The position numbers were made by a program, and so were the translations under genes. A stretch of 64,000 bases of DNA. Source: Gammaproteobacteria bacterium RIFCSPHIGHO2_12_FULL_63_22 (GTDB taxonomy: Bacteria; Pseudomonadota; Gammaproteobacteria; Xanthomonadales; Xanthomonadaceae). Shown here piece after piece: positions 42,960 through 50,382 of the stretch; position 1 is the first letter of the stretch; each line of letters starts with the position of its first letter. Where the stretch lies: contig MGYJ01000002.1 in assembly GCA_001801685.1 (NCBI GenBank), forward strand, positions 38,216-102,215, written 5' to 3'. The notes beneath the pieces are model-generated. The model made no database searches and was not told where the DNA came from. It saw nothing but the letters and a program-made list of their open reading frames with translations.

Positions 42960-43301
42960 ATGAAGACCCAAACCGCATTGGCCGCACTCAGCGCCCTCAG
43001 CCACGAATCGCGCCTGGCCGCCTTCCGCAAACTGGTGCAGGCCGGCCCCGACGGCATGTCGGTTGGCGAACTGCGTGAACACCTGGACCTGCCGCCGGCG
43101 ACGCTTAGCGCGCACTTGAACATCCTGCGCGCCGCCGCGCTGGTGCACGACCAGCGCGAGGGCCGGGTCATCCGCGTCCGCGCCAACTACCTGCAGATGA
43201 ACACCCTGCTCGCCTACCTCACCGAAAACTGCTGCGCCGGCACCGCCGAATGCGAACCCGCCAGCACCTGCAAACCACGCAAATCCGGAGCCTCGAAATG
43301 A
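42960..43301 (+). CDS. arsR: ArsR-family arsenic-responsive repressor
   Basis: Winged-helix repressor of 113 residues that releases DNA on binding As(III). The core is typical (LSHESRLAAFRKLVQAG, VGELREHLDLPPATLSAHLNIL, VHDQREGRVIRVRANY). The sensing cysteines are not in the DNA-binding helix but near the C-terminus: Cys91, Cys92 and Cys98, the same spacing as Cys95, Cys96 and Cys102 of Acidithiobacillus ferrooxidans ArsR, plus Cys104. The ATG at 42960 fits the family N-terminus; a weak GTGGA is the only ribosome-site candidate. Its stop overlaps the arsI start (ATGA). Confidence 0.93.
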   Translation: MKTQTALAALSALSHESRLAAFRKLVQAGPDGMSVGELREHLDLPPATLSAHLNILRAAALVHDQREGRVIRVRANYLQMNTLLAYLTENCCAGTAECEPASTCKPRKSGASK

Positions 43302-43786
43302 ATCGATTCCATGTCCACCTCAACGTTGCCGACCTCGCCTCCAGCGTCCGTTTCTATTCCGAATTGTTCGCCAGCCAGCCGACCGTGCTGAAGGACGACT
43401 ACGCCAAGTGGATGCTGGAAGATCCGCGCGTCAACTTCGCGATCTCCAACACGGGCCGCGCCCCCGGCATCGACCACCTGGGAATCCAGGCCGAATCCGG
43501 CGACGAGCTGGCCGAGCTCGGCCATCGCCTCGATGCCGCGGGCGGCAGCTTGGTGCCGGAAGAAGCGACGGTCTGTTGCTACGCGAAGTCCGACAAGCTG
43601 TGGACCGAAGACCCGCAGGGTACGCGCTGGGAAACCTTCCACACGGTCGGTGAAGCGACCTCGTATTACGCAGCCGACAGCGCCTGCGCCACGGATGGCG
43701 CAAGTTGCAGCCCCGACGTGCGCGCGATGAAGCCGAAAGTGGACAAGGGCTCGCCCTGCTGCGCGCCTGCGTCCGGCTGCTGCTGA
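43298..43786 (+). CDS. arsI: ArsI-type C-As lyase (VOC family) with Cys-rich tail
   Basis: Fe(II)-dependent dioxygenase of the vicinal-oxygen-chelate fold that, in characterised ArsI, cleaves the carbon-arsenic bond of trivalent organoarsenicals. The 162-residue protein has the metal ligands His5, His60 and Glu112 and the substrate-binding vicinal pair Cys93-Cys94 (ATVCCYAKSDKLW), which separate ArsI from general glyoxalases. The C-terminus carries seven more cysteines (ACATDGASC, SPCCAPASGCC) absent from a minimal VOC domain. Family members are also labelled CadI. It overlaps arsR and precedes arsC by 25 bp. Confidence 0.9.
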   Translation: MNRFHVHLNVADLASSVRFYSELFASQPTVLKDDYAKWMLEDPRVNFAISNTGRAPGIDHLGIQAESGDELAELGHRLDAAGGSLVPEEATVCCYAKSDKLWTEDPQGTRWETFHTVGEATSYYAADSACATDGASCSPDVRAMKPKVDKGSPCCAPASGCC

Positions 43787-43811
43787 CTTCTGACGAACGG
43801 AACTGATTTCC

Positions 43812-44195
43812 ATGAAACGAGTGTTGTTCGTCTGCGTCGAGAATTCCAACCGCAGCCAGATGGCCGAAGCCTTCGCACACATCCACGGCGGCGACGCCGT
43901 GGAGGCGCTCAGCGCAGGTTCGAAGCCTTCGGGACAGATCAATCCGAAGGCCATTCGCTTCATGGGCGAACTCGGCTACGACCTCAACGCGCATTCATCC
44001 AAGTCACTGGACGACATCGAGGGCGAATTCGACGCCGTGGTGACCATGGGTTGCGGCGACAGCTGCCCCTGGGTCCCCGCGAAGCGGCGCGAGGATTGGG
44101 CGCTGCCTGATCCCAAGCACATGGACGACGAGGCTTATCGCGGCGTGCGCGATGAAATTTCGGCCCGCGTCAAATCCTTGCTCGCGTCCCTGTGA
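43812..44195 (+). CDS. arsC: Arsenate reductase, LMW-phosphatase (thioredoxin-type)
   Basis: Reduces arsenate to arsenite, 127 residues in the low-molecular-weight protein tyrosine phosphatase fold. The P-loop Cys8 lies in CVENSNRS (CX5R); the resolving cysteines are Cys81 and Cys85 (TMGCGDSCPW); ALPDPKH supplies the general-acid Asp. These features are of the thioredoxin-coupled class, not the E. coli R773 glutaredoxin class. The stop overlaps the GTG of the aquaporin gene. Confidence 0.95.
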   Translation: MKRVLFVCVENSNRSQMAEAFAHIHGGDAVEALSAGSKPSGQINPKAIRFMGELGYDLNAHSSKSLDDIEGEFDAVVTMGCGDSCPWVPAKRREDWALPDPKHMDDEAYRGVRDEISARVKSLLASL

Positions 44196-44884
44196 CTTCC
44201 CTCTCGCGCAACTTGCTGGCCGAGTTCATCGGCACGGCCCTGTTGCTGGCCACGGTGGTCGGTTCGGGGGTCATGGGCGTGGCCTTGTCGAACGGGAACG
44301 ACGGCATCGCGCTGCTCGCCAACGCGGCGGCGACGGCGGGCGCGCTGTACGTGCTCATTGTCATCCTGGGACCGATTTCCGGCGCGCACTTCAACCCGGC
44401 GGTGACGCTGGTGATGCGGATGCGCGGCGAGATCGACAATCGGGCTGCCGTGGCCTACGTGCTGGTGCAAGTGGTCGCGGCGATTCTCGGCGTGATGCTG
44501 GCGCATGCCATGTTCGAGCAGGCGCTGATCCAGCCAGGGACCCATGCACGCAGCGGCATCGCGCAGTGGCTCAGCGAATCCGTCGCGACGTTTGGGTTGG
44601 TCCTGACCATCCTGCTGGGCGTTCGCCATCGGCCGGCTGCCGTGCCTGCGCTGGTCGCGAGCTACATTTTCGCGGCCTACTGGTTCACCGCCAGCACGTC
44701 ATTCGCCAATCCAGCCGTCACCCTGGCCCGTTCGCTGACGCAATCCTTCGCCGGCATCCGACCCGAGGATGTGATTGCATTCGTCCTGGCGCAGCTCGTC
44801 GGCATGCTCGCCGCCCATGGGGTCGCCCGCGTGTTGCTTGGCCCGCGCGGCGGCACGCACGGGGACGCTGTCGCAAATCGGTAA
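44192..44884 (+). CDS. aqpS: Aquaglyceroporin of arsenic operon (AqpS-like)
   Basis: MIP channel of 230 residues with six membrane segments and both NPA loops (GAHFNPAVTLVMRM and SFANPAVTLARSLT). In Sinorhizobium meliloti an aquaglyceroporin in the ars operon lets arsenite made by ArsC leave the cell by downhill movement; the same role is inferred here since no ArsB or Acr3 pump is coded in the operon. The GTG start overlaps the arsC stop (GTGA). The NPA context with the short Arg-containing selectivity region (LARS) fits bacterial AqpS/GlpF-type channels. Confidence 0.9.
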   Translation: MTSLSRNLLAEFIGTALLLATVVGSGVMGVALSNGNDGIALLANAAATAGALYVLIVILGPISGAHFNPAVTLVMRMRGEIDNRAAVAYVLVQVVAAILGVMLAHAMFEQALIQPGTHARSGIAQWLSESVATFGLVLTILLGVRHRPAAVPALVASYIFAAYWFTASTSFANPAVTLARSLTQSFAGIRPEDVIAFVLAQLVGMLAAHGVARVLLGPRGGTHGDAVANR

Positions 44885-44908
44885 CCCGGCGCGGCTAATC
44901 TTGCGCGC

Positions 44909-46159
44909 ATGAGAATACTGCTGCTGTCCGACGTGTACTTCCCGCGGGTCAATGGCGTATCCACCTCCATCCGCACTTTCGCCGAATCGCTGGCGCGAAT
45001 GGGCCACGCCGTCACCATCGTCGCGCCCGACTATGGCAGCGCCGGCAAGCAGGCCGAGCATGATGGCGGCGGCGCCTACGAGGTCATCCGGCTGCCCTCG
45101 CGCAAGGTGTTCTTCGACCCCGAAGACCGCCTGATCAAGAACTCGGCCCTGCGCGGCGCACTGGCGCGGCTCGCCCTGCGTCGCTGGGACGTCATCCACA
45201 TCCACACGCCATTCCGCGCGCACGCGCTGGGCGTGCGGCTGGCGAAGATCATCCGCTGCCCGACGGTGGAGACCTATCACACGCATTTCGAGGAATACGT
45301 CGGGCTCTACCTGCCCTGGCTGCCATCGGGCCTGTTGCGCGCGTTTGCGAGGCACATGTCGCGTCGACTCTGCCACCAGGTGGACCACCTGATCGTGCCG
45401 TCGCAACAAATGGTGGCGGTGGTGGAGCGCTACGGCATCCGCACCGCTCTCACCATCCTGCCGACGGGCATCGACCTGGGCGAATTCCAGGGCGGCTCGG
45501 GCATGGCGTTTCGGCGCAAGCATGGCATCGATGCGGGCCGCCCGATACTGGTGACGGTCAGCCGCCTGGCGCGGGAAAAGAACATCGGCTTCCTTATCGA
45601 CGTTACCCAACGGCTGGTAGCGGAATTTCCAAACCTGCTGTTCGTGGTCGCCGGCGAAGGCCCGGACGCTCCGCGCCTGAAGCAACTCAGCGCCAGCCTC
45701 GGCCTGGAAAAAAACCTGAGCTTCTTCGGCAACCTGGATCGGCGCACCGAGTTGCTCGATTGTTACCGGGCCGGCGATATCTTCATCTTCGCCTCGCCGA
45801 CCGAGACGCAGGGCCTGGTGCTGATCGAGGCAATGGCGCTCGGATTGCCGATCGTGTCCACGGCGGTGATGGGCACCGCAACCGTACTCAAGGACGCGGG
45901 CGGCGCGCGCATCAGCGCGGAAGACCCGGCACAATTTGCCGCGCACGCGGCCGAGCTTTTGCGCTCGCCTAGTCAGCGCGAAGCGCTGGGCATGGCCAGC
46001 CTGGTGGATGCCCGCGCCTGGAGCGTGGAAGGCTTGATGCACCGCGTCGTGGACCTGTACGCCCGCCTGGGTTCAGGCGGCCTCGGCGATGCATCGTATC
46101 GGCTGGATTCGGCTGGACAGGCAGGCCAACTCCACGCCGGTGTGCCCAAGCAACTTTAG
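44909..46159 (+). CDS. GT4 glycosyltransferase, diacylglycerol glucosyltransferase-like
   Basis: Membrane-associated GT-B enzyme of 416 residues. The N-terminal DVYFPRVNGVSTSIRT, the acceptor-side VETYHTHFEEYV and IVPSQQMVAVVERYG...LPTGIDLGEF, and the donor-side GEGPDAPRL and SPTETQGLVLIEAMALGLPIV closely resemble alpha-monoglucosyldiacylglycerol synthases (alMGS-type) of GT4. A glycolipid product from diacylglycerol is therefore likely but not proven. It starts 24 bp after aqpS with no terminator between, so read-through from the ars promoter is possible; a TAATCT (44896) could give it a leaderless promoter. Its last 87 bp overlap the convergent phosphoesterase gene. Confidence 0.85.
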   Translation: MRILLLSDVYFPRVNGVSTSIRTFAESLARMGHAVTIVAPDYGSAGKQAEHDGGGAYEVIRLPSRKVFFDPEDRLIKNSALRGALARLALRRWDVIHIHTPFRAHALGVRLAKIIRCPTVETYHTHFEEYVGLYLPWLPSGLLRAFARHMSRRLCHQVDHLIVPSQQMVAVVERYGIRTALTILPTGIDLGEFQGGSGMAFRRKHGIDAGRPILVTVSRLAREKNIGFLIDVTQRLVAEFPNLLFVVAGEGPDAPRLKQLSASLGLEKNLSFFGNLDRRTELLDCYRAGDIFIFASPTETQGLVLIEAMALGLPIVSTAVMGTATVLKDAGGARISAEDPAQFAAHAAELLRSPSQREALGMASLVDARAWSVEGLMHRVVDLYARLGSGGLGDASYRLDSAGQAGQLHAGVPKQL

Positions 46160-46888
46160 GTTGCCCTCGCTGTCTTCGGCCAGCACGCTCAGGCTCTCGA
46201 CCCAGTCGCCGTCGTTCGCGTACACCAGGCCATCCACCACCCGCAGGTCGGCGCGATGGATATGCCCGCAAATGATGCCGTCGAGTCCGCGCCGACGTGC
46301 ATCGTCCAGGCCGGCGCGCACGAATCTTTCGATGTAGTGTTCGGCCGCGCTGCTCTTGCGCTTCAGGAAGTCTGCCAGCGACCAGTAGCGCAATCCCAGC
46401 CGGCGCCGCAGTGCGTTGGTCACTCGATTGCCGCTGAGGATCACGTAGTACAACCAGTTGCCGAAGGCTTCGCGCGCATCGCCGGCCTGCACCGCGCCAT
46501 CGTAGTCGTCGCCGTGGGTGACGAGCAGGCGGCGGCCGTCCAGCATCGTGTGCACGGTGCGGCGCCGGAAACGCATCCTCGGCAACACCAGTCCGCACAG
46601 CTGTCGCATCGGCCGGTCGTGGTTGCCGGGTACGTACACCAGCTCGCAACCCTGCCTGGCCAGTGCGTGCAACGCCGCGATGACACGATGCTGCGGCTCG
46701 CCCCAGGTGGCGCGCTTCTGCGCCAGCCACCACAGGTCGACGATGTCACCGACCAGGTAAAGGCGCTGGCATCGAAGGCCGGACAGGAAGCTGGCCAGTT
46801 CGCTCGCGTGGCAATGGGTGGAGCCCAGGTGCACATCGGAGAGGAACACGGCCCGATGCATGTTCGGGGCATCGGGCCGGGGAGTCAT
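46073..46888 (-). CDS. PlcP-like / UDP-diacylglucosamine diphosphatase-like metallophosphoesterase
   Basis: Calcineurin-fold phosphoesterase of 271 residues with the complete metal site: FLSDVHLG, LVGDIVDLWW, VPGNHDRPM, LVTHGDDYDG and GHIHRAD. The segments GDIVDLWWLAQKRATWG and LRYWSLADFLKRK are those of COG2908 proteins, the group that contains phosphate-starvation phospholipase PlcP, and differ from classical LpxH. In PlcP-containing bacteria the gene neighbours a lipid glycosyltransferase, as here. The ATG at 46888 overlaps the stop of the acyltransferase gene (ATGA). Phospholipid hydrolysis to diacylglycerol is inferred. Confidence 0.82.
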   Translation of the reverse strand: MTPRPDAPNMHRAVFLSDVHLGSTHCHASELASFLSGLRCQRLYLVGDIVDLWWLAQKRATWGEPQHRVIAALHALARQGCELVYVPGNHDRPMRQLCGLVLPRMRFRRRTVHTMLDGRRLLVTHGDDYDGAVQAGDAREAFGNWLYYVILSGNRVTNALRRRLGLRYWSLADFLKRKSSAAEHYIERFVRAGLDDARRRGLDGIICGHIHRADLRVVDGLVYANDGDWVESLSVLAEDSEGNLKLLGHTGVELACLSSRIQPIRCIAEAA

Positions 46889-48606
46889 GCGGATTGCAGT
46901 CCGCGACATGCGATCGCCGGTGCTTCGAGATACCGCACGCGCTTGCGCGGCTTGATCGCGCTCAGGTCCAGCTCGATCAGGCCGTCAACCGCATTCGCGA
47001 AACCCGGATCCACGCCAAAAGCCAGGAAGCGAACGCCGCCAGGCTCGCACAGCTCGGTGTACTGCTTGTACAAGGTCGGCACCTTGGCGCCCAAGCGGTC
47101 GAGGTTGGCCTTGAGGACCTGGAAACTGGCCTCCGCGTCCAGGTCGCCAAAATTCGGCGCAGCGCCCTCAAACTGGAATGGATGCAGGGCCCGCGCCTGT
47201 TCGCTGCGGGCTCCGAAATAGTTCTGGTAATACGCCACCAGCTGGTCACGCGCCGATGCGGGCAAGGCAGCGCTCGCCGACACCGAACCGAACAGGTAAC
47301 GCACCTGCGGATGCTGGCGCAGCCAGGCGCCGACGCCGGTCCACAGGTAGTCGAGGCTGCGCGAGTTCCAGTAGGCCGGCGCCACGAAACTCCGCCCCAG
47401 TTCGACGCCCTGCGCCAGGCGCGGCAACATCGAGCAGTCGAATCGAAACAGCGACGCGGTGTAAAAACCCTCGATGCCACGCTCGGCCAGCACCTGCTCG
47501 CCCAGTGCAACCCGGTAGGCTCCGGCAATTTCGAGCGCCTCCGGGTCCCACAAGACGATGTGCTCGTACCAGCCGTCATACGCGTCCACGTCGAGACGCC
47601 GGCCGGTGCCCTCGCCGACGGCTCGAAAACTCAATTCCCTCAATCGGCCAATCTCGCGCAGCAGCAGCGAATCGGGGTCAAGCCGGCCAGCATGGATGCG
47701 CTTGCCATCCGCAGTGTGGCCGAGTACCGGTAGTGCGCGCAGGGCGGCAAGCAAGGCACTGCGATCGACCGCCGGCACCAGCGCCTCCATGCCGGGCGCG
47801 CGGACTTCCTTGCGCGTTCCGATTGCGTAAAGCGTCTTCCTTACCGTGGCAAGCGCGTCGGCCGGCGCCTGTGTCGTCAGGATCCGCAAGGGATGGCCGA
47901 TGCGCATTTCCAGCCGGGCGCCGCTGCGCATGAAGATTTCGCGTGGCAACAGCAGCGTGCCGAGCGGTTTGAAAAGTGCCGAAGCACCATAGAACAAGGC
48001 GGAATTGCGGGCCTTGATCTTGACCGGCAGCACCGGCGCACCGGATTTCCGGGCAAAGCGCAGGAAGCCACGTCGCCAGCGCGTGTCGGTTATTCCGCGC
48101 CAATGCAGGCGCGACACCTCGCCAGCTGGAAAGACGATCACGCACTGTTCGTCGGCCAGCGCGCGTTCGATCGCTCCGATGCTTTCTCCACCCGGGCCGC
48201 CGCCCATCATTCGAAGCGGCAGCAGGATCGGGCGCAAGCTCTCGATGCGCATCAGCAGGTCATTGCCGACGATCTTGACGTCGCGCCGCAAGCTGCCCAC
48301 CAGATGCAGCAGGGCCAGTGCGTCGTGCGCACCGGCCGGATGGTTTGCCACGATCAACAGACGGCCCGTCCGCGGAATCCGGTCGCGTTCGACCTGGTCA
48401 ACGGTGTAGCGCACGCGCAGGAATTCCAGGGCCGCCTCGACGAACGCGAAGCCCCTCAGGTGTCGATGGCTGTCGAGGAAGGACGCGGCGCGGTCGAGCT
48501 TCGCGAACCGGCCAAAGGTGCGCGCGACCGAACGTGGCCAGGCGCCGCGGGCTCCGGCGAACCAGCGCGGGTGACGTTCGGCGAGAATTCGGTCAAGTTC
48601 GAGCAT
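46885..48606 (-). CDS. OlsF-like two-domain acyltransferase (ornithine lipid synthesis)
   Basis: A 573-residue fusion. The N-terminal half (about 40-290) is a PlsC-type O-acyltransferase with Asn88-His89...Asp95 (ANHPAGAHD, the HX5D form) and VIVFPAGEVSR. The C-terminal half (about 340-540) is a GNAT/hemolysin-type N-acyltransferase like OlsB (REIGRLRELSFRAVGEGTG, EIAGAYRVALG, ELGRSFVAPAYWNSRSLDYLW). This arrangement matches OlsF of Serratia, which makes ornithine lipids: the OlsB half acylates ornithine and the OlsA half adds the second chain. The ATG at 48606 follows no obvious strong ribosome site. It heads a two-gene operon with the PlcP-like gene and diverges from a phosphate-binding protein. 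Confidence 0.83.
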   Translation of the reverse strand: MLELDRILAERHPRWFAGARGAWPRSVARTFGRFAKLDRAASFLDSHRHLRGFAFVEAALEFLRVRYTVDQVERDRIPRTGRLLIVANHPAGAHDALALLHLVGSLRRDVKIVGNDLLMRIESLRPILLPLRMMGGGPGGESIGAIERALADEQCVIVFPAGEVSRLHWRGITDTRWRRGFLRFARKSGAPVLPVKIKARNSALFYGASALFKPLGTLLLPREIFMRSGARLEMRIGHPLRILTTQAPADALATVRKTLYAIGTRKEVRAPGMEALVPAVDRSALLAALRALPVLGHTADGKRIHAGRLDPDSLLLREIGRLRELSFRAVGEGTGRRLDVDAYDGWYEHIVLWDPEALEIAGAYRVALGEQVLAERGIEGFYTASLFRFDCSMLPRLAQGVELGRSFVAPAYWNSRSLDYLWTGVGAWLRQHPQVRYLFGSVSASAALPASARDQLVAYYQNYFGARSEQARALHPFQFEGAAPNFGDLDAEASFQVLKANLDRLGAKVPTLYKQYTELCEPGGVRFLAFGVDPGFANAVDGLIELDLSAIKPRKRVRYLEAPAIACRGLQSA

Positions 48607-48672
48607 GCGCTCAGGTTGGTATGTGCCCAGGCGCAGCCTAAGGCGGTTACGCGACAGGCAAATGGCAGCGCG

Positions 48673-48690
48673 ATGTCGACGCCATGACAA
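48673..48690 (-). promoter_or_regulatory. Pho-box-like site facing the OlsF-PlcP operon
   Basis: On the minus strand TTGTCATGGCGTCGACAT resembles the Pho box (two CTGTCAT units four bases apart): first unit six of seven, second four of seven. It is 67 bp before the OlsF-like start. PhoB control is inference. Confidence 0.5.
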
Positions 48691-48696
48691 CTGCGC

Positions 48697-48714
48697 GTGT
48701 CATACCGCTGCAAT
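48697..48714 (+). promoter_or_regulatory. Pho-box-like site facing the phosphate-binding protein gene
   Basis: GTGTCATACCGCTGCAAT has two CTGTCAT-like units (six and five of seven) four bases apart, 40 bp before the ATG at 48754. With the minus-strand site it forms the inverted repeat ATGACA-N8-TGTCAT (48684-48703). Confidence 0.5.
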
Positions 48715-48753
48715 ACCACCTGCGCATGCTGATTCGCTCTGCGTGGAGGTTCC

Positions 48754-50073
48754 ATGTCCAGCTTTTTTCGCGTGCTCGTCCTTGCCGTCGCATCACTCGC
48801 TTGCCAGTCGGTCGCGGCCCAGGTCGACGACACCGAACGGCTTCGCATCCATGGCTCCAATCTCCTTGGCGCGCGCCTGGTGCCGGCACTGGTCGAAAGC
48901 TGGCTGAAAGACATCGGCTACAGCCAGGTCAAGCGGCGCGATCTCGGCCCGACCCGGACCGAGATTGGCGCCGTGCGCGACGGCGTGCCGCTGATCGTCG
49001 AGATCGACAAGCGCGGCACGGCATCCGGCCTGCAGGCGATCATCGCTGGCGAGGCCGAAATCTGCATGTCGGCGCGACAGCCGAACGCGCAAGAAATTGA
49101 CGATGCCTGGCAGCTGGGTGACTTGAAGTCACCCACCCAGGAGTGGGTGGTTGGGCTGGATGGGCTGGTGTTGCTGGTCTCGCCTGACAACCCTGTCCAG
49201 GCCTTGGGCAAGCAGCAATTGCGCGATGTGCTTGCGGGCAGGATTCGCGATTGGCAGCAACTCGGGGCGACGGCAGGACCCATCGCAGTGCACACCCTGT
49301 CAACGGCCTCCGGCACGCAGGAGGCACTGACACGCATCGTTTTGGCCGGTGACAAGACTATGCCCGGCCTGGTCCGGCATTCCACCCAGGCCAAAGTGCT
49401 CGCTGCCGTGCGAAGCGATCCACGCAGCATCGGCATCATTGGGCTACGCGCCCCGCGCGGCGGCCTTCGCGCGCTCGCGATCAGCACGGGTGGCCGGTCG
49501 ATTTCGCCGGACACCCTTGGCATCGCCTCGGAAGACTATCCCCTGACCCGACGCGTGTATTTCCACACCGGCCAGATGATTACCGCACTGGGTCGCGGCT
49601 TCGCGCAGTGGGTGGTGTCGCCGGCCGGACAAGCTGCCGTCGAACGCTCGCAATTCGTATCCCTGTCGGTTCGGCCGCAAGCGCCGGGCCGCATCGACAG
49701 GGCGCCTGCCGAATACCAGCAGATGGTCTCCAACGCCCAACGCTTGCCCATGACTCTTCGATTTTCCACGGGCCTCGACCTGTTCGACAGCAGGGCGCGA
49801 CAGGACATCGAGCGCCTGGCTGCCTTTATGAAGCGTCCGGAAAACGCCAAGCGGCGCGTTGTGCTGATGGGCTTCGCCAATCCGCAACCGCGCTCGCCCA
49901 TGCAGTCACTCTTCATGAGCCAGGAACGCGCCGACTTGGTGTCCAGCGAAATGCTGGCATTGAACATGAAGGTGGTCACGGTTCGCGGATTCGGCGGCAA
50001 AATGAACCTGCTGGACGCGTCGCAGCCGGCATCGCGCTACTGGAATGATCGGGTCGAGGTCTGGTTGCGATAA
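48754..50073 (+). CDS. Phosphate-binding-protein-like domain fused to OmpA-like domain
   Basis: Exported 439-residue protein. Signal peptide about 1-22 (SVAAQV). Residues about 28-310 resemble a PstS-type periplasmic binding protein (LRIHGSNLLGARLVPALV at the phosphate-loop position, ISAR-like AEICMSARQP, LDGLVLLVSPDNPV, TASGTQEALTR). Residues about 320-439 are an OmpA-like peptidoglycan-binding domain (LRFSTGLDLFDSRARQDIERLAAFM, MSQERADLVSSEML). Such fusions are annotated as phosphate-binding/OmpA proteins; ligand binding is inferred. A GGAGG precedes the ATG. It diverges from the OlsF-like gene across a Pho-box-like region. Confidence 0.87.
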   Translation: MSSFFRVLVLAVASLACQSVAAQVDDTERLRIHGSNLLGARLVPALVESWLKDIGYSQVKRRDLGPTRTEIGAVRDGVPLIVEIDKRGTASGLQAIIAGEAEICMSARQPNAQEIDDAWQLGDLKSPTQEWVVGLDGLVLLVSPDNPVQALGKQQLRDVLAGRIRDWQQLGATAGPIAVHTLSTASGTQEALTRIVLAGDKTMPGLVRHSTQAKVLAAVRSDPRSIGIIGLRAPRGGLRALAISTGGRSISPDTLGIASEDYPLTRRVYFHTGQMITALGRGFAQWVVSPAGQAAVERSQFVSLSVRPQAPGRIDRAPAEYQQMVSNAQRLPMTLRFSTGLDLFDSRARQDIERLAAFMKRPENAKRRVVLMGFANPQPRSPMQSLFMSQERADLVSSEMLALNMKVVTVRGFGGKMNLLDASQPASRYWNDRVEVWLR

Positions 50074-50121
50074 TCTTGGTGGGGCAAATTTTCGGTTTCA
50101 TCCAATCGGGGGAGCAACAAG

Positions 50122-50370
50122 ATGACAAATGTTTCCAGCAACTGGAATGCAATAATGCAGTACTCGTTCATCCGCATCTTCGCCAATGACGGCACGATCG
50201 ATGCCAATGAGTTGGCCATGCTGGAACGATTGGCGATGGCGGATGGACTGATGGACGATCGCGAGCGCAATGTGCTCGCAAGCATCTTCTCGAGGATCAA
50301 CATGGATACCATCTCAGCGGACGTGCTGGAAAGCATCGATCAGTTCAAGGCGCGCCACCAGATTCCCTGA
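50122..50370 (+). CDS. Small helical TerB-like protein
   Basis: A cytoplasmic protein of 82 residues, apparently all alpha-helical and acidic (FANDGTIDANELAMLERLAMADGLMDDRERNVLASIF). The pattern is like one repeat of TerB/DjlA-type domains with acidic loops that could bind metal. The strong GGGGGAG before the ATG supports it. It follows the binding-protein/OmpA gene by 48 bp and may be read through from it. It ends 12 bp from the convergent response-regulator gene. Function unknown. Confidence 0.7.
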   Translation: MTNVSSNWNAIMQYSFIRIFANDGTIDANELAMLERLAMADGLMDDRERNVLASIFSRINMDTISADVLESIDQFKARHQIP

Positions 50371-50382
50371 AGCCAGCCACTT

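Noticed and set aside
46073-46888. Classical LpxH of lipid A synthesis
   Set aside because: Length and the GDIVDLWW and YWSLADFLK segments fit the PlcP-like COG2908 branch better; lipid A function cannot be fully excluded, so it is kept only as an alternative.
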